Below the pieces are notes generated by a model. The model was given only the letters and a program-made list of their open reading frames with translations, was not told the DNA's origin and did not search any database. Positions 36,952-44,013 of a DNA stretch of 48,621 bases are shown here, piece by piece (positions within the stretch are counted from its first letter, which is position 1; each line of letters opens with the position of its first letter). The DNA comes from a virus, in IMG/VR virus record IMGVR_UViG_3300021405_000020, positions 1 to 48,621 of that record. One strand, given 5' to 3'. The position numbers and the translations under genes are program-made.

Positions 36952-37155
36952 ATGCCACAAATGAGTCCAGAGAACTACGTCAAGGTTACGGCGATCGTTA
37001 ACCATGGGGTGATCAAGCTCGCCCTGCTCGACGCTTTCCCAGAGCTTTCGCGAAAAAAGCAGGAAGAGATGATGGTCGAGATCATCGGTCTGATGGCGCG
37101 CCGATGCGGTTGCGAGATCCGGTGGCTCAAGTTCGAAGAGGCGGATGGTGAGTAG
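36952..37155 (+). CDS. Small helical protein, unknown
   Basis: 67 aa from the ATG at 36952 with AAAGGG upstream. Helical: VKVTAIVNHGVIKLALLDAFPELSRKKQEEMM, then IGLMARRCGCEIRWLKFEE. It overlaps the HNH gene start by 11 bases. No family is recognised. Confidence 0.65.
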   Translation: MPQMSPENYVKVTAIVNHGVIKLALLDAFPELSRKKQEEMMVEIIGLMARRCGCEIRWLKFEEADGE

Positions 37156-37561
37156 AGGATTGAAGATTTGTAGAGGCTGTAAACAAAAACAGCCTGTCGA
37201 AAATTTCTATGTCAACACGAGAATGCGGGATGGGCATCTCTCATATTGCAAAAACTGCGTCAGGATAAAAGCGCGCGAATGGCGAGACGCTCACCCAGAC
37301 ATCGTAAAAGCCAAACGTAAAGCTTACGCAGAAGCGCATCCAGGCTTGATGAAGGAAGTAAAAAAAACTTGGAACAGGCGCAATCCAGAGAAGGTCAGGG
37401 CTAAAAGTTTAGCTCAACATATTCCATGTCCAAACGTCTGTGAGCGTTGCGGTGAAACACGTTCATTGCATCGACATCACCCAGATTACGATAAGCCCCG
37501 TGAAGTTATATTCGTTTGTCAACCGTGCCATGTTTCAATTCACAAGGAGGCGCGGTTTTGA
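37145..37561 (+). CDS. Zinc-ribbon HNH endonuclease
   Basis: 138 aa. An N-terminal treble-clef-like ribbon (CRGCKQKQPVENFYVN, YCKNC) is followed by a basic helix and an HNH core: CERCGETRSLHRHHPDYDKP and VCQPCHVSIHKEA, with two CXXC pairs and the HH of the catalytic site. It is a typical phage HNH nuclease. The AT-rich composition differs from neighbours, which suggests transfer. Its end overlaps the start of the next gene (TTGA). Confidence 0.85.
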   Translation: MVSRGLKICRGCKQKQPVENFYVNTRMRDGHLSYCKNCVRIKAREWRDAHPDIVKAKRKAYAEAHPGLMKEVKKTWNRRNPEKVRAKSLAQHIPCPNVCERCGETRSLHRHHPDYDKPREVIFVCQPCHVSIHKEARF

Positions 37562-37812
37562 AGTTCGTCACACTGGGTCGCAACAAGCAAGAGATCGAAA
37601 TCCCGGAAACTTGGGCTGAGAGCGAGAAGATGATCGTCGAGGCGCTTGGTCCTTATTACGATGAGCGCGGTCGCAATGTCCTGCGTTTATCGATCGCCGC
37701 GCGCGTCGCTTACGGCATGCTTGGCGAGAAGACGATGGCTCCCGATCCGACTACCGCGCTCCTGTACCTCTTGCAAAGGATCTGCATTCGCAAGGGCGCC
37801 GGGCTTGTCTGA
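37558..37812 (+). CDS. Conserved-looking small phage protein
   Basis: 84 aa from a TTG start, chosen because AAGGAGG lies seven bases upstream and the codon overlaps the HNH stop. EIPETWAESEKMIVEALGPYYDERGRNVLRLSIAARVAYGML is globular and helical. The strong ribosome site inside the HNH gene suggests that the HNH gene was inserted upstream without breaking this one. The function is unknown. Confidence 0.7.
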   Translation: MKFVTLGRNKQEIEIPETWAESEKMIVEALGPYYDERGRNVLRLSIAARVAYGMLGEKTMAPDPTTALLYLLQRICIRKGAGLV

Positions 37813-38234
37813 TGACGCCGCAACGTCTCGCCAAGATCCGTGCGCTGGCTACGGATATGCGCGGCGACCCGGCGACGCGCATGGTCGCGCTCGAGATCCT
37901 GCGCCGTTACGAGAAGGTCGAAGAGCCAGCGTTTTACGACGTCAAGGACGAGCCGCAAAACCCGGCCAATCCGCGGATGCGGAATTCGGACGAGTACGAA
38001 CGCTATCGATTCATGAGCCTCCGGGATTGGAGGCGCAGCGCCGCTGGCAATCCCGTTCATGTTTTCACTCTCAAGGGGCGTCCTTATCGAGTGACCCTGT
38101 TCAAACACAAGAAGACGCCAACCTGGGGCTGGCTGCGGGTCGACTTGAGGACCGACGAGGAGATCTGGTCTGGCCGATTCTCAACCATAGAAGAGGCGCA
38201 CAAAGCGGCATGGACGAGTCTGATGACGGCCTGA
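37812..38234 (+). CDS. Phage protein of unknown function
   Basis: 140 aa, starting at the last base of the previous stop. An N-terminal helical part (QRLAKIRALATDMRGDPATRMVALEILRRYEK) resembles the small domain of DUF2786-type proteins. The C-terminal beta part HVFTLKGRPYRVTLFKHKK, WGWLRVDLRTDEEIWSGRFSTIEEAHKAAW is a small separate domain. No enzymatic motif is seen. Confidence 0.65.
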   Translation: MTPQRLAKIRALATDMRGDPATRMVALEILRRYEKVEEPAFYDVKDEPQNPANPRMRNSDEYERYRFMSLRDWRRSAAGNPVHVFTLKGRPYRVTLFKHKKTPTWGWLRVDLRTDEEIWSGRFSTIEEAHKAAWTSLMTA

Positions 38235-38425
38235 CCTACCCTTACGCGATCACCATGAACGAGGTCTTAGAGATCGTGGTCGAACACATCGACAAGGTGC
38301 TCAACACCGACGATATGGTAAAACAAGGGGTTCATCTGAAGATGGCGTCGCGGGCTATGCGCTGCGCCCTCGAGATCTACGGCGACTGGTCCGCCAACAG
38401 GGCGCCTAAAGAGGAAGCGAAATGA
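38210..38425 (+). CDS. Small helical protein, unknown
   Basis: 71 aa from the ATG at 38210, overlapping the previous gene by 25 bases; an ATG at 38255 is possible. Helical: MNEVLEIVVEHIDKVLNTDDM, VHLKMASRAMRCALEIYGDW. The stop overlaps the next start (ATGA). No family is recognised. Confidence 0.6.
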   Translation: MDESDDGLTYPYAITMNEVLEIVVEHIDKVLNTDDMVKQGVHLKMASRAMRCALEIYGDWSANRAPKEEAK

Positions 38426-38775
38426 AGAACACCTATAGCGCAACTATCAAGATGCAGAATGCCGAGCAGCTGGCTCGGTTCATCGAGGAAATCGGGCCTC
38501 TGGTCGAGAGCGTTCTCATCACCACCACGCCGGTCGAGGGGACCGCCGCTCCGGGACGCCCGGCGCGCGGCTCAAAGGTCAACGATACGATCGTCGCCGC
38601 GTTGCAGCTCGGTCCCTTGGGCGTCAAGGAACTGAAGGAAGCCCTTGAGCATAACGATCTGGCGGCAGGCTCGCTCTCGACCGGCCTCGCCATGCTGCAG
38701 AAGAGCCGGGTCGTCGAACGCGTCGGCGACGGCCTCTATGGACTCGTGGGCGGCATTCAGCGAGCGGCGGAATAA
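38422..38775 (+). CDS. Winged-helix protein
   Basis: 117 aa. An N-terminal alpha/beta unit (SATIKMQNAEQLARFIEEIG) is joined by a Gly/Pro linker to a winged helix: NDTIVAALQLGPLGVKELKEAL, LSTGLAMLQKSRVVERVGDGLYGL. The gene at 40471-40857 has the same two-part design. Probably a small DNA-binding regulator; target unknown. Confidence 0.7.
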   Translation: MKNTYSATIKMQNAEQLARFIEEIGPLVESVLITTTPVEGTAAPGRPARGSKVNDTIVAALQLGPLGVKELKEALEHNDLAAGSLSTGLAMLQKSRVVERVGDGLYGLVGGIQRAAE

Positions 38776-38958
38776 ATGCTCGACCAGACCAAGCAATTCA
38801 CCAGGACTCTGCCTGCGCTGATCCGGCCTCATGGCGAAAAGCACGGTCTGATCGTCGCGCCCAACGATTTCCTGGTCGCCTACGATCCGGTGACCGGGCG
38901 CATCGTCGTCACCTTTCTCGTCGAGCCGATGATGCCGATTAAGCAGGCGGCCGAGTAG
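38776..38958 (+). CDS. Small beta-rich protein, unknown
   Basis: 60 aa, adjacent to the previous stop. Beta strands EKHGLIVAPNDFLVAYDPVTGRIVVTFLVEP dominate. It overlaps the next start (TAGTG). No family is recognised. Confidence 0.6.
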   Translation: MLDQTKQFTRTLPALIRPHGEKHGLIVAPNDFLVAYDPVTGRIVVTFLVEPMMPIKQAAE

Positions 38959-39323
38959 TGGATGAAGCGACCAGAAAACGCGAGCTCGTCAGGGAGATCA
39001 ACGCCCTCTCTGGCGGGTACGCGCGGCGGTGGGAGGACCGCTGGGCGACCGGGTTGCTTGATCTGGTGATGAAGCTACCCGGTCATCCCATCGTCTGGGG
39101 TGAAGGCAAGATAGTTGACGGCAACCTTTTCGCTCCGACCGAGCGTCAATGGCACGAAGGCAACCGCATCCGGGCCGCCGGCATGACCGCGGTCCTGATC
39201 GGCTGGAAGGCGCGCAACATGTTTGTAAGTCCATGGGTCAAGCAGGCTGACGTCCGCACCTGCTTCTACGGCAATGGGCAGTGGGTCGGCGTGCTGCTCG
39301 AATATCTAAAGGGAACAAAATGA
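38958..39323 (+). CDS. VRR-NUC-like PD-(D/E)XK nuclease
   Basis: 121 aa from a GTG overlapping the previous stop. GLLDL (Asp35), WGEGK (Glu49, Lys51) and TERQWHEGNRIRAAG (Gln64) reproduce the catalytic D, ExK and following Q of VRR-NUC nucleases, then VLIGWKARNMFVSPW. These small nucleases cut branched or mismatched DNA and are often next to SNF2-type helicases in phages; such a helicase lies at 41544. Likely roles are recombination or genome maturation. Confidence 0.8.
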   Translation: MDEATRKRELVREINALSGGYARRWEDRWATGLLDLVMKLPGHPIVWGEGKIVDGNLFAPTERQWHEGNRIRAAGMTAVLIGWKARNMFVSPWVKQADVRTCFYGNGQWVGVLLEYLKGTK

Positions 39324-39646
39324 ACTTCGACGACGGCCTTTTCGAAGACATGAGCGCACTCGCTCAGGGACTCAAATTCGCATTCCGGCGCGGGAAAAAC
39401 TGGGAGACGTTGCCGCCAGAAAGCAAGGAGGCGCTGGAGCTGATCGCATCGAGCCTCGCTCAGATCCTGGCCGGCAATCCGAGCGACGCCAGACGCTGGG
39501 TCGACATCGCTACGCTGGCCAATCTTCGCAGCAAGGCGTTGGAGAGTTCGCTGGAGAAGAGCGTTGCTCAGACGGCCCAGGCGCGGGTCGATCTTTTTAA
39601 GGCTACGCCGCGCGTCCGCGCCGTCGACGAGCTCGGTGACGCATGA
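39320..39646 (+). CDS. Small helical protein, unknown
   Basis: 108 aa from the ATG at 39320 overlapping the nuclease stop, with AAAGGG upstream. Helical: MSALAQGLKFAFRRGKNWETLPPESKEALELIASSLAQIL, ARRWVDIATLANLRSKALESSL. No family is recognised; its coupling to the nuclease suggests a shared process. Confidence 0.65.
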   Translation: MNFDDGLFEDMSALAQGLKFAFRRGKNWETLPPESKEALELIASSLAQILAGNPSDARRWVDIATLANLRSKALESSLEKSVAQTAQARVDLFKATPRVRAVDELGDA

Positions 39647-39837
39647 AGCTGCCTGAGATCCTAGCGCGCTGTGAAGCCGCTTTCGCGCAGTTGGCCCCAA
39701 TGCGCGGTCAGCTCGAGGACTGCCCTGACGAAACCGCCTTGGAGCTTGGCCGCGCACTCGGCGCCGTGCATCGAGCGAAGGCGCTGGTCGAGCGCGATCT
39801 CAAATGGCAGCGAGAGCAGGAGGCGGCCGATGAGTAA
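39643..39837 (+). CDS. Small helical protein, unknown
   Basis: 64 aa. Helical, with two Cys (LARCEAAFAQLAPMRGQLEDC), ending KALVERDLKWQREQEAADE. ATGA overlaps at both ends. No family is recognised. Confidence 0.6.
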   Translation: MKLPEILARCEAAFAQLAPMRGQLEDCPDETALELGRALGAVHRAKALVERDLKWQREQEAADE

Positions 39838-40144
39838 AGGCTTCACGTACAAAAGCTACTCGTTCGTCGACAAGGATCCGATCATCGACGAGGTGAGGAC
39901 GGTCGTCGGGCAAACGACCTATAAGCAGATCGAAGAGGATTCCGGCGTTACTTCTTCGACGTTGCGCGCTTGGTTCTCAGGCACGACGCGCCGGCCCCAA
40001 GCGGCCACAATCAACGCCGTCTTGCGCTGCCTTGGTTACAAGCTTGCTCCCGTTCCTTTCGAAAGCGCCACGATCGTTCAGCCCACACCAGCGCGTTCTA
40101 TGGGCCACGTCGTCCGCATGGCGAAGATCCGAAGGGCGAAATGA
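39830..40144 (+). CDS. Cro/C1-like helix-turn-helix protein
   Basis: 104 aa from the ATG at 39830. Residues about 28-70 (TYKQIEEDSGVTSSTLRAWFSGTTRRPQAATINAVLRCLGY) form an XRE/Cro-like helix-turn-helix. The rest is basic (MGHVVRMAKIRRAK). It could repress or switch phage promoters; the dyad family at the early promoters is a candidate target, which is speculative. Confidence 0.75.
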   Translation: MSKGFTYKSYSFVDKDPIIDEVRTVVGQTTYKQIEEDSGVTSSTLRAWFSGTTRRPQAATINAVLRCLGYKLAPVPFESATIVQPTPARSMGHVVRMAKIRRAK

Positions 40145-40368
40145 TCTGGGACATCATAAACATCGTCTCGATTTGGGCCTGCGCCCTCAGCGCGGGCGCC
40201 TGCGCAATCGCGATCAACCGGGTCATTCTCGTGATGCGGCGAACCACCGTCGAAACGAAACTGGCGTTGGACGCTCTCAACGAGGCCTACAGAGAGAGCT
40301 GGGAGATCGTCCACGCTGACCTCGATCTCTTCAATCGCCGGATCACTGAACTGGAGAGCCGCCTATGA
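40141..40368 (+). CDS. Single-span membrane protein with coiled coil
   Basis: 75 aa from the ATG at 40141. An N-terminal span (INIVSIWACALSAGACAIAINRVILVM) is followed by a charged coiled coil (KLALDALNEAYRESWEIVHADLDLFNRR). This is the i-spanin-like topology, but it is short. The next gene is also a tiny membrane protein, so the two may act as a pair; this is an inference. Confidence 0.65.
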   Translation: MIWDIINIVSIWACALSAGACAIAINRVILVMRRTTVETKLALDALNEAYRESWEIVHADLDLFNRRITELESRL

Positions 40369-40481
40369 ATTGGTTCCCCATCCTGCTCGGCCTCATCGCC
40401 TTCGTCTGCGTGTGCTTGCCCTGCCCTCCGATCCGGGAGTGGCTCGACGACATGGACAGGGAACCCAGCGATGACTGTTAA
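40365..40481 (+). CDS. 38-aa membrane protein
   Basis: MNWFPILLGLIAFVCVCLPCPP then a polar tail IREWLDDMDREPSDDC. One membrane span rich in Cys. ATGA overlap with the previous gene and an 11-base overlap with the next one. The role is unknown. Confidence 0.55.
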   Translation: MNWFPILLGLIAFVCVCLPCPPIREWLDDMDREPSDDC

Positions 40482-40857
40482 ATTTAAAATCGGTTTCACC
40501 ATCGGCGCTGACACGCTCTTCGGTCTGATGTCGAAGATGCTGCCGATCGAGAATCTCGAGGTCGAAGAGATCAGGCCTAAACCGACGTTGGCTGAGCGCG
40601 CGATCCACAAGATTACGCACAAACCCAAGCCTCAAATTCGTAAGCACGCCTCACCAGGCCCGAATCTGGAAAAGGGCATCAACGGCGTCATCATGGCGGC
40701 GCTTTCAGACGGACCCAAGCGCGCGGCCGAACTGCGACCCAAAGTCATAGCCGCCGGCTTCTCGGCGAATTCGGTCACTTCGCGGCTCGAGGAATTGCGC
40801 AAATACGGCGTGCTCGAGCGCAACAATGAAGGGCTGTGGCGCAAATGCCAGAAGTAA
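40471..40857 (+). CDS. Winged-helix protein, same design as 38422-38775
   Basis: 128 aa. An N-terminal alpha/beta part (KFKIGFTIGADTLFGLMSKMLP) is followed by a basic linker and a winged helix: NGVIMAALSDGPKRAAELRPKVI, FSANSVTSRLEELRKYGVLERNNEGLW. The winged-helix half resembles that of 38422-38775, so the two may be paralogues acting on phage or host promoters. Confidence 0.7.
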   Translation: MTVKFKIGFTIGADTLFGLMSKMLPIENLEVEEIRPKPTLAERAIHKITHKPKPQIRKHASPGPNLEKGINGVIMAALSDGPKRAAELRPKVIAAGFSANSVTSRLEELRKYGVLERNNEGLWRKCQK

Positions 40858-41327
40858 AGAAATACAAGAAAGATGGATCGTTCACGAAGATATGGCTTCG
40901 ATATAGTGAAGAAGCAAGATGGATTGAAGAACGGCGAAAAATAGATGAAGCCGAAGACAAGTGGTATTTTGATCATGATATACGTCAACCATTGGGGTGG
41001 AGAGATATGACATGGCCACAACGAGATCGGCATATAGAGGAGCAAAAACGTGAAAAACTTTCTTCTGAACTTACTAACTGTGTTTATTGCGACAGACCAG
41101 TTGGAGCTAAAAGACAAAACTACTTCAGGCGATGGAACCAATTTGTACACAGAAATCCAATAGGAACGCATCGTCTGGATCGTAAACTAGAAAAAGAAAC
41201 CATCTTCGAGTATCGCCGAATTTGTTTTGGCTGCGCCAACACCGAATACGCTATAGGCCAGGCGACCATTGCCTGCGAAGCCGCGCTAGTGGCGTTAAAG
41301 AGAGAAATTCGTGCCCAAGCTTACTGA
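40845..41327 (+). CDS. AT-rich acquired gene with two CXXC pairs
   Basis: 160 aa from the ATG at 40845. It is strongly AT-rich from 40856 to about 41220, unlike its neighbours. CVYCDRPVG and ICFGCANTEYAIG provide two CXXC pairs around a His/Arg-rich middle (FVHRNPIGTHRLDRK), resembling an HNH or zinc-hook scaffold, but no clear catalytic HH is seen. It could be a degenerate or divergent mobile nuclease. Confidence 0.65.
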   Translation: MPEVKKYKKDGSFTKIWLRYSEEARWIEERRKIDEAEDKWYFDHDIRQPLGWRDMTWPQRDRHIEEQKREKLSSELTNCVYCDRPVGAKRQNYFRRWNQFVHRNPIGTHRLDRKLEKETIFEYRRICFGCANTEYAIGQATIACEAALVALKREIRAQAY

Positions 41328-41547
41328 AACCCTCAAGGACACTCACGATCTGCGCCGGCTCCTGCTTGTCAGCCTGGATCAGCTCGTTAACAAAGAGATC
41401 ACGCCCAACGAGGCGCGGGCGCGCGCCTGGCTGGTGCGGGAGGTGCTCGACACTATGCGGCTCGAAATGATCGCCGCCAGGACTGGGCTTGGAGTTTACG
41501 CGCCAGTTGAGCTGTTGCCGAAGATCGTTTCAGGAACCAAGACATGA
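41311..41547 (+). CDS. Small protein before SNF2 helicase
   Basis: 78 aa from a GTG, overlapping the AT-rich gene by 17 bases. Helical: TETLKDTHDLRRLLLVSLDQLVNKEITPNEARARAWLVREVLDTM. Its GC-rich base composition returns to that of the phage average. ATGA overlap with the helicase gene suggests co-translation. The function is unknown. Confidence 0.65.
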   Translation: MPKLTETLKDTHDLRRLLLVSLDQLVNKEITPNEARARAWLVREVLDTMRLEMIAARTGLGVYAPVELLPKIVSGTKT

Positions 41548-42956
41548 GCAAGCTCGACCCGGTCCAGATCGCCGCGCTCGACTTCGCCCGCGACAAGCCG
41601 GGCGTCGGCTGGTTCCTACAGCAGGGGCTGGGCAAGACACTGTGCGCGCTGACCGAATACTCGTGGTATCAAGGCCTCGGTCAGGCTGACCAAATGATCG
41701 TCGTCACCCCTAATACTTTCAAGCAGGGCTGGATCGACGAGATCGAGAAGCATGGTTTCAGCTTCAACGCCCATGTCTTTCGCTCCTCAAAAAAAGAGGA
41801 GGCGCAATGGTTTCTTAGCCGCCAGGGCCATAATTCGCCGCCGATCCTGATCATCAACTACGAGGCGATCCGAATGCCGGCGGTCTTGACCCGGATCGTC
41901 AAGTGGGCGGCGATCGGCAAGACATATCTGGCGATCGACGAATCGATTCAGATCAAAGGGCACCGATCCCAGCAAACCAAAGCGATTCATCGCCTGGCGG
42001 CAGTCTGCCGCTGGAAGCGATTGCTGACCGGCCGCCCGCAAACCCAAGGCCCGCATGATCTTTGGGGGCAACTCAGAGCCATCGACCTGTTCACTGATCG
42101 CAACTTCTACGCCTTCCGCGGCGCCTTCTGCGTCATGGGCGGTTGGCAGAACAAGGAGGTGATCCGGGAGAAGAACGCCAACGTGCTCGCCCGCATCATG
42201 GCCCCGGCGGTGTTCCAGGCCAAGAAGGCGGATTGGCTTCCGGATTTGCCGCGCAAGGATCCAACCATCCGCGATTATCAGATGTCGACCGAACAGCTGC
42301 GCCAATACAATCAGATGGAGCACCAGTTCCTAGTCGAGATCGAACGCGGGGTCGTCACAGTCGACGTCGCGATCGCTAAATACGAAAAGCTGGCTCAGAT
42401 CCAAACAGGGTTCGTCTATGACGCATTCGGTGAGGTCCACGAGCTCGTACACCCGAGCGAGAATCCCCGGCTCAAACTGCTCCATCAACTCCTCGACGAG
42501 GAGGTCGAGGGCAAGGTCTGCGTCGTCTACCGTCATCGGCCGGTTTTCGATCTCCTGTTCAAGGCGCTGAAGGACTACAATCCAGCCTGGATCCGGGGCC
42601 GGATGAACCCGGAGGACGTCGAAGAGCAGAAGTTCAGATTCAACAACGACCCCCGCTGCCGGATCATCCTGCTGCAGGCCGAAGCCAGTAAGTATGGCCA
42701 CACCCTGCTTGGCGACGTCAATGTCGAGGAGGACAAGTGCCGCACCATGATCTTCTTCGAAAACAGCTACTCGGCCGACACTCGCGACCAGGTCGAAGAC
42801 CGGATTCACCGCCGCGGCCAGACGGGCGAGTACGTTTCGTACATTGACCTTTCTGGCTCGGCGCTCGACCGTCGCATCGTCAAGGCGCTGCAGCGCAAAG
42901 AGCGACTGTATCAGAGCGTATTCAAGAACCTCAAAGCCACGGCGCCGGCGGCATGA
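41544..42956 (+). CDS. SNF2-type superfamily 2 helicase/translocase
   Basis: 470 aa. Motif I QQGLGKT (26-32), Ia VTPNTFKQGW, motif II in AIDESIQIKG (DES instead of DEAH), motif III LTGRPQTQG, motif V region LLQAEASKYGHTL and motif VI RDQVEDRIHRRGQT are all present. Such phage proteins probably move on double-stranded DNA in recombination-driven replication or displace host proteins. The nuclease at 38958 is a likely partner. Confidence 0.9.
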   Translation: MSKLDPVQIAALDFARDKPGVGWFLQQGLGKTLCALTEYSWYQGLGQADQMIVVTPNTFKQGWIDEIEKHGFSFNAHVFRSSKKEEAQWFLSRQGHNSPPILIINYEAIRMPAVLTRIVKWAAIGKTYLAIDESIQIKGHRSQQTKAIHRLAAVCRWKRLLTGRPQTQGPHDLWGQLRAIDLFTDRNFYAFRGAFCVMGGWQNKEVIREKNANVLARIMAPAVFQAKKADWLPDLPRKDPTIRDYQMSTEQLRQYNQMEHQFLVEIERGVVTVDVAIAKYEKLAQIQTGFVYDAFGEVHELVHPSENPRLKLLHQLLDEEVEGKVCVVYRHRPVFDLLFKALKDYNPAWIRGRMNPEDVEEQKFRFNNDPRCRIILLQAEASKYGHTLLGDVNVEEDKCRTMIFFENSYSADTRDQVEDRIHRRGQTGEYVSYIDLSGSALDRRIVKALQRKERLYQSVFKNLKATAPAA

Positions 42957-43111
42957 ACTTCGGCCTCGCAGTGATCATCATCGTTGCGATGATCGGCTCG
43001 TATCTCTGGGGCTACCGGGACGGGGTCAAATATTGCGTGCGGCAAATGCGACCGCTGGGCGACATGGCCAAAGATCTGGCTGACCGCCTCAGAGAGCGAA
43101 AACGTGACTGA
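42953..43111 (+). CDS. 52-aa single-span membrane protein
   Basis: MNFGLAVIIIVAMIGSYLWGY is a hydrophobic span, followed by a charged tail (MAKDLADRLRERKRD). It is coupled to the helicase gene by ATGA. The topology fits a small inner-membrane protein; the role is unknown. Confidence 0.65.
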   Translation: MNFGLAVIIIVAMIGSYLWGYRDGVKYCVRQMRPLGDMAKDLADRLRERKRD

Positions 43112-43113
43112 CG

Positions 43114-43127
43114 ATTGTCGCATATTC
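43114..43127 (+). promoter_or_regulatory. Repeated ATTGTCRCATATTC element
   Basis: ATTGTCGCATATTC lies just before the PEP-CTERM gene inside a TCGCA/TGCGA dyad. The same 14-mer with one change lies at 35448-35461, and CCGCATATTC occurs on the minus strand within a GTCCG/CGGAC dyad at 22687-22703. I see no good -35, so an activator or repressor site is more likely than a lone promoter. Confidence 0.5.
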
Positions 43128-43164
43128 GTGCGATGAAGGGTTGGGCAATTGGAAAGGGACAAGA

Positions 43165-43803
43165 ATGCGTAAAATCCTACTAACCACTACCATGCTCGCG
43201 GCGCTTACGCTGCCAGCGCGGGCGACGCTGCAAATCGAAGTGTTCGATAACGGCGCGCTGATCGACAACGTCACCGGGATCACCACCGGCGCCGCGTCGC
43301 TCACCGCCAACGACGCCAACTTCGCCAACATCACCATCGCCGCGCAGGGTAGCCCGATCCTGCCCAACGCCGACCTCTCGAGCGTCACGCTCGACGCCAG
43401 CGCAGCGGCGGGCTTTACCGGCTCGCACATTCTGACGGTCGATGTCCTGCAAAGCGCGATCAGCGGGCGCGGCGGCACGCTCTCGACCTTCACTGTCAAC
43501 GGGCTCACCAACGATCCCGGTCCAACCACCGAGTCGACCTTCGCCGATGGCGGGTTGCTGGCTTCGCACACCTTCCCGGTGACGCTGCTCGACGGCTCCT
43601 TCGGCCCGGTGGCGGCGGCGGCCGGAACGTTCAGTTCGGACGAGACGCAATTCGCCGTCGACTTCACCGCGCCGCGTCAGTCATTTGGCGGCTCGATCCA
43701 ATTGACGACCGGCGTGCCCGAGCCTTCCACTTGGGCGATGTTGGCGCTAGGCTTCGGGCTCATGGGGTTATTGGGCTTCCGAAGAAGGAACGCGCTGGTC
43801 TGA
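43165..43803 (+). CDS. PEP-CTERM surface-sorted protein
   Basis: 212 aa from the ATG at 43165 with GGAAAGGGA upstream. MRKILLTTTMLAALTLPARA is a signal peptide with cleavage after ARA. Residues 21-183 are a beta-rich extracellular part of no known family. The end VPEPSTWAMLALGFGLMG, then LLGFRRRNALV, is a complete PEP-CTERM signal: PEP motif, membrane helix and basic tail, recognised by bacterial exosortase. The host must supply the exosortase; none is seen here. Its place at the end of the plus-strand block suggests a moron-like cargo gene altering the infected cell surface. PEP-CTERM proteins are usually bacterial. Confidence 0.85.
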   Translation: MRKILLTTTMLAALTLPARATLQIEVFDNGALIDNVTGITTGAASLTANDANFANITIAAQGSPILPNADLSSVTLDASAAAGFTGSHILTVDVLQSAISGRGGTLSTFTVNGLTNDPGPTTESTFADGGLLASHTFPVTLLDGSFGPVAAAAGTFSSDETQFAVDFTAPRQSFGGSIQLTTGVPEPSTWAMLALGFGLMGLLGFRRRNALV

Positions 43804-43831
43804 GGCAGGCGCATACCCCCTACCTGCCAGA

Positions 43832-43913
43832 GGTTCCCTGTTTTTTGGCCCCCGCCACTTCAGGGACCGTGTCAGGCCGACGCCAGGGAGAGCGGGGATT
43901 ACCTCGCTCTCCC
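43832..43913. other. Hairpins between convergent gene blocks
   Basis: GGTTCCCTG (43832-43840) pairs with CAGGGACC (43861-43868), and GGGAGAGCG (43886-43894) with CGCTCTCCC (43905-43913). Neither has a proper U-run on either strand. They may act as barriers, as Rho-dependent end points, or protect mRNA ends. The rest of 43804-43938 holds nothing else I can name. Confidence 0.55.
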
Positions 43914-43938
43914 GCAGTTCACAAAAAGGAATGCCACA

Positions 43939-44013
43939 ATGACAATGATACCCTTCGCCGCGATGATCTTTTTTGGCTGTCTTGCCGCGTATTACTGGCT
44001 CACCGATCAATAG
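43939..44013 (+). CDS. 24-aa membrane micropeptide
   Basis: MTMIPFAAMIFFGCLAAYYW plus LTDQ. AAAAAGGA lies nine bases before the ATG, and the peptide is a single hydrophobic span. It runs into the opposing gene's stop. Real translation is plausible but unproven. Confidence 0.45.
   Translation: MTMIPFAAMIFFGCLAAYYWLTDQ

Noticed and set aside
43886-43913. Intrinsic terminator for the PEP-CTERM transcript
   Set aside because: The stem is perfect but no U-run follows on either strand, so it is listed only as a hairpin.
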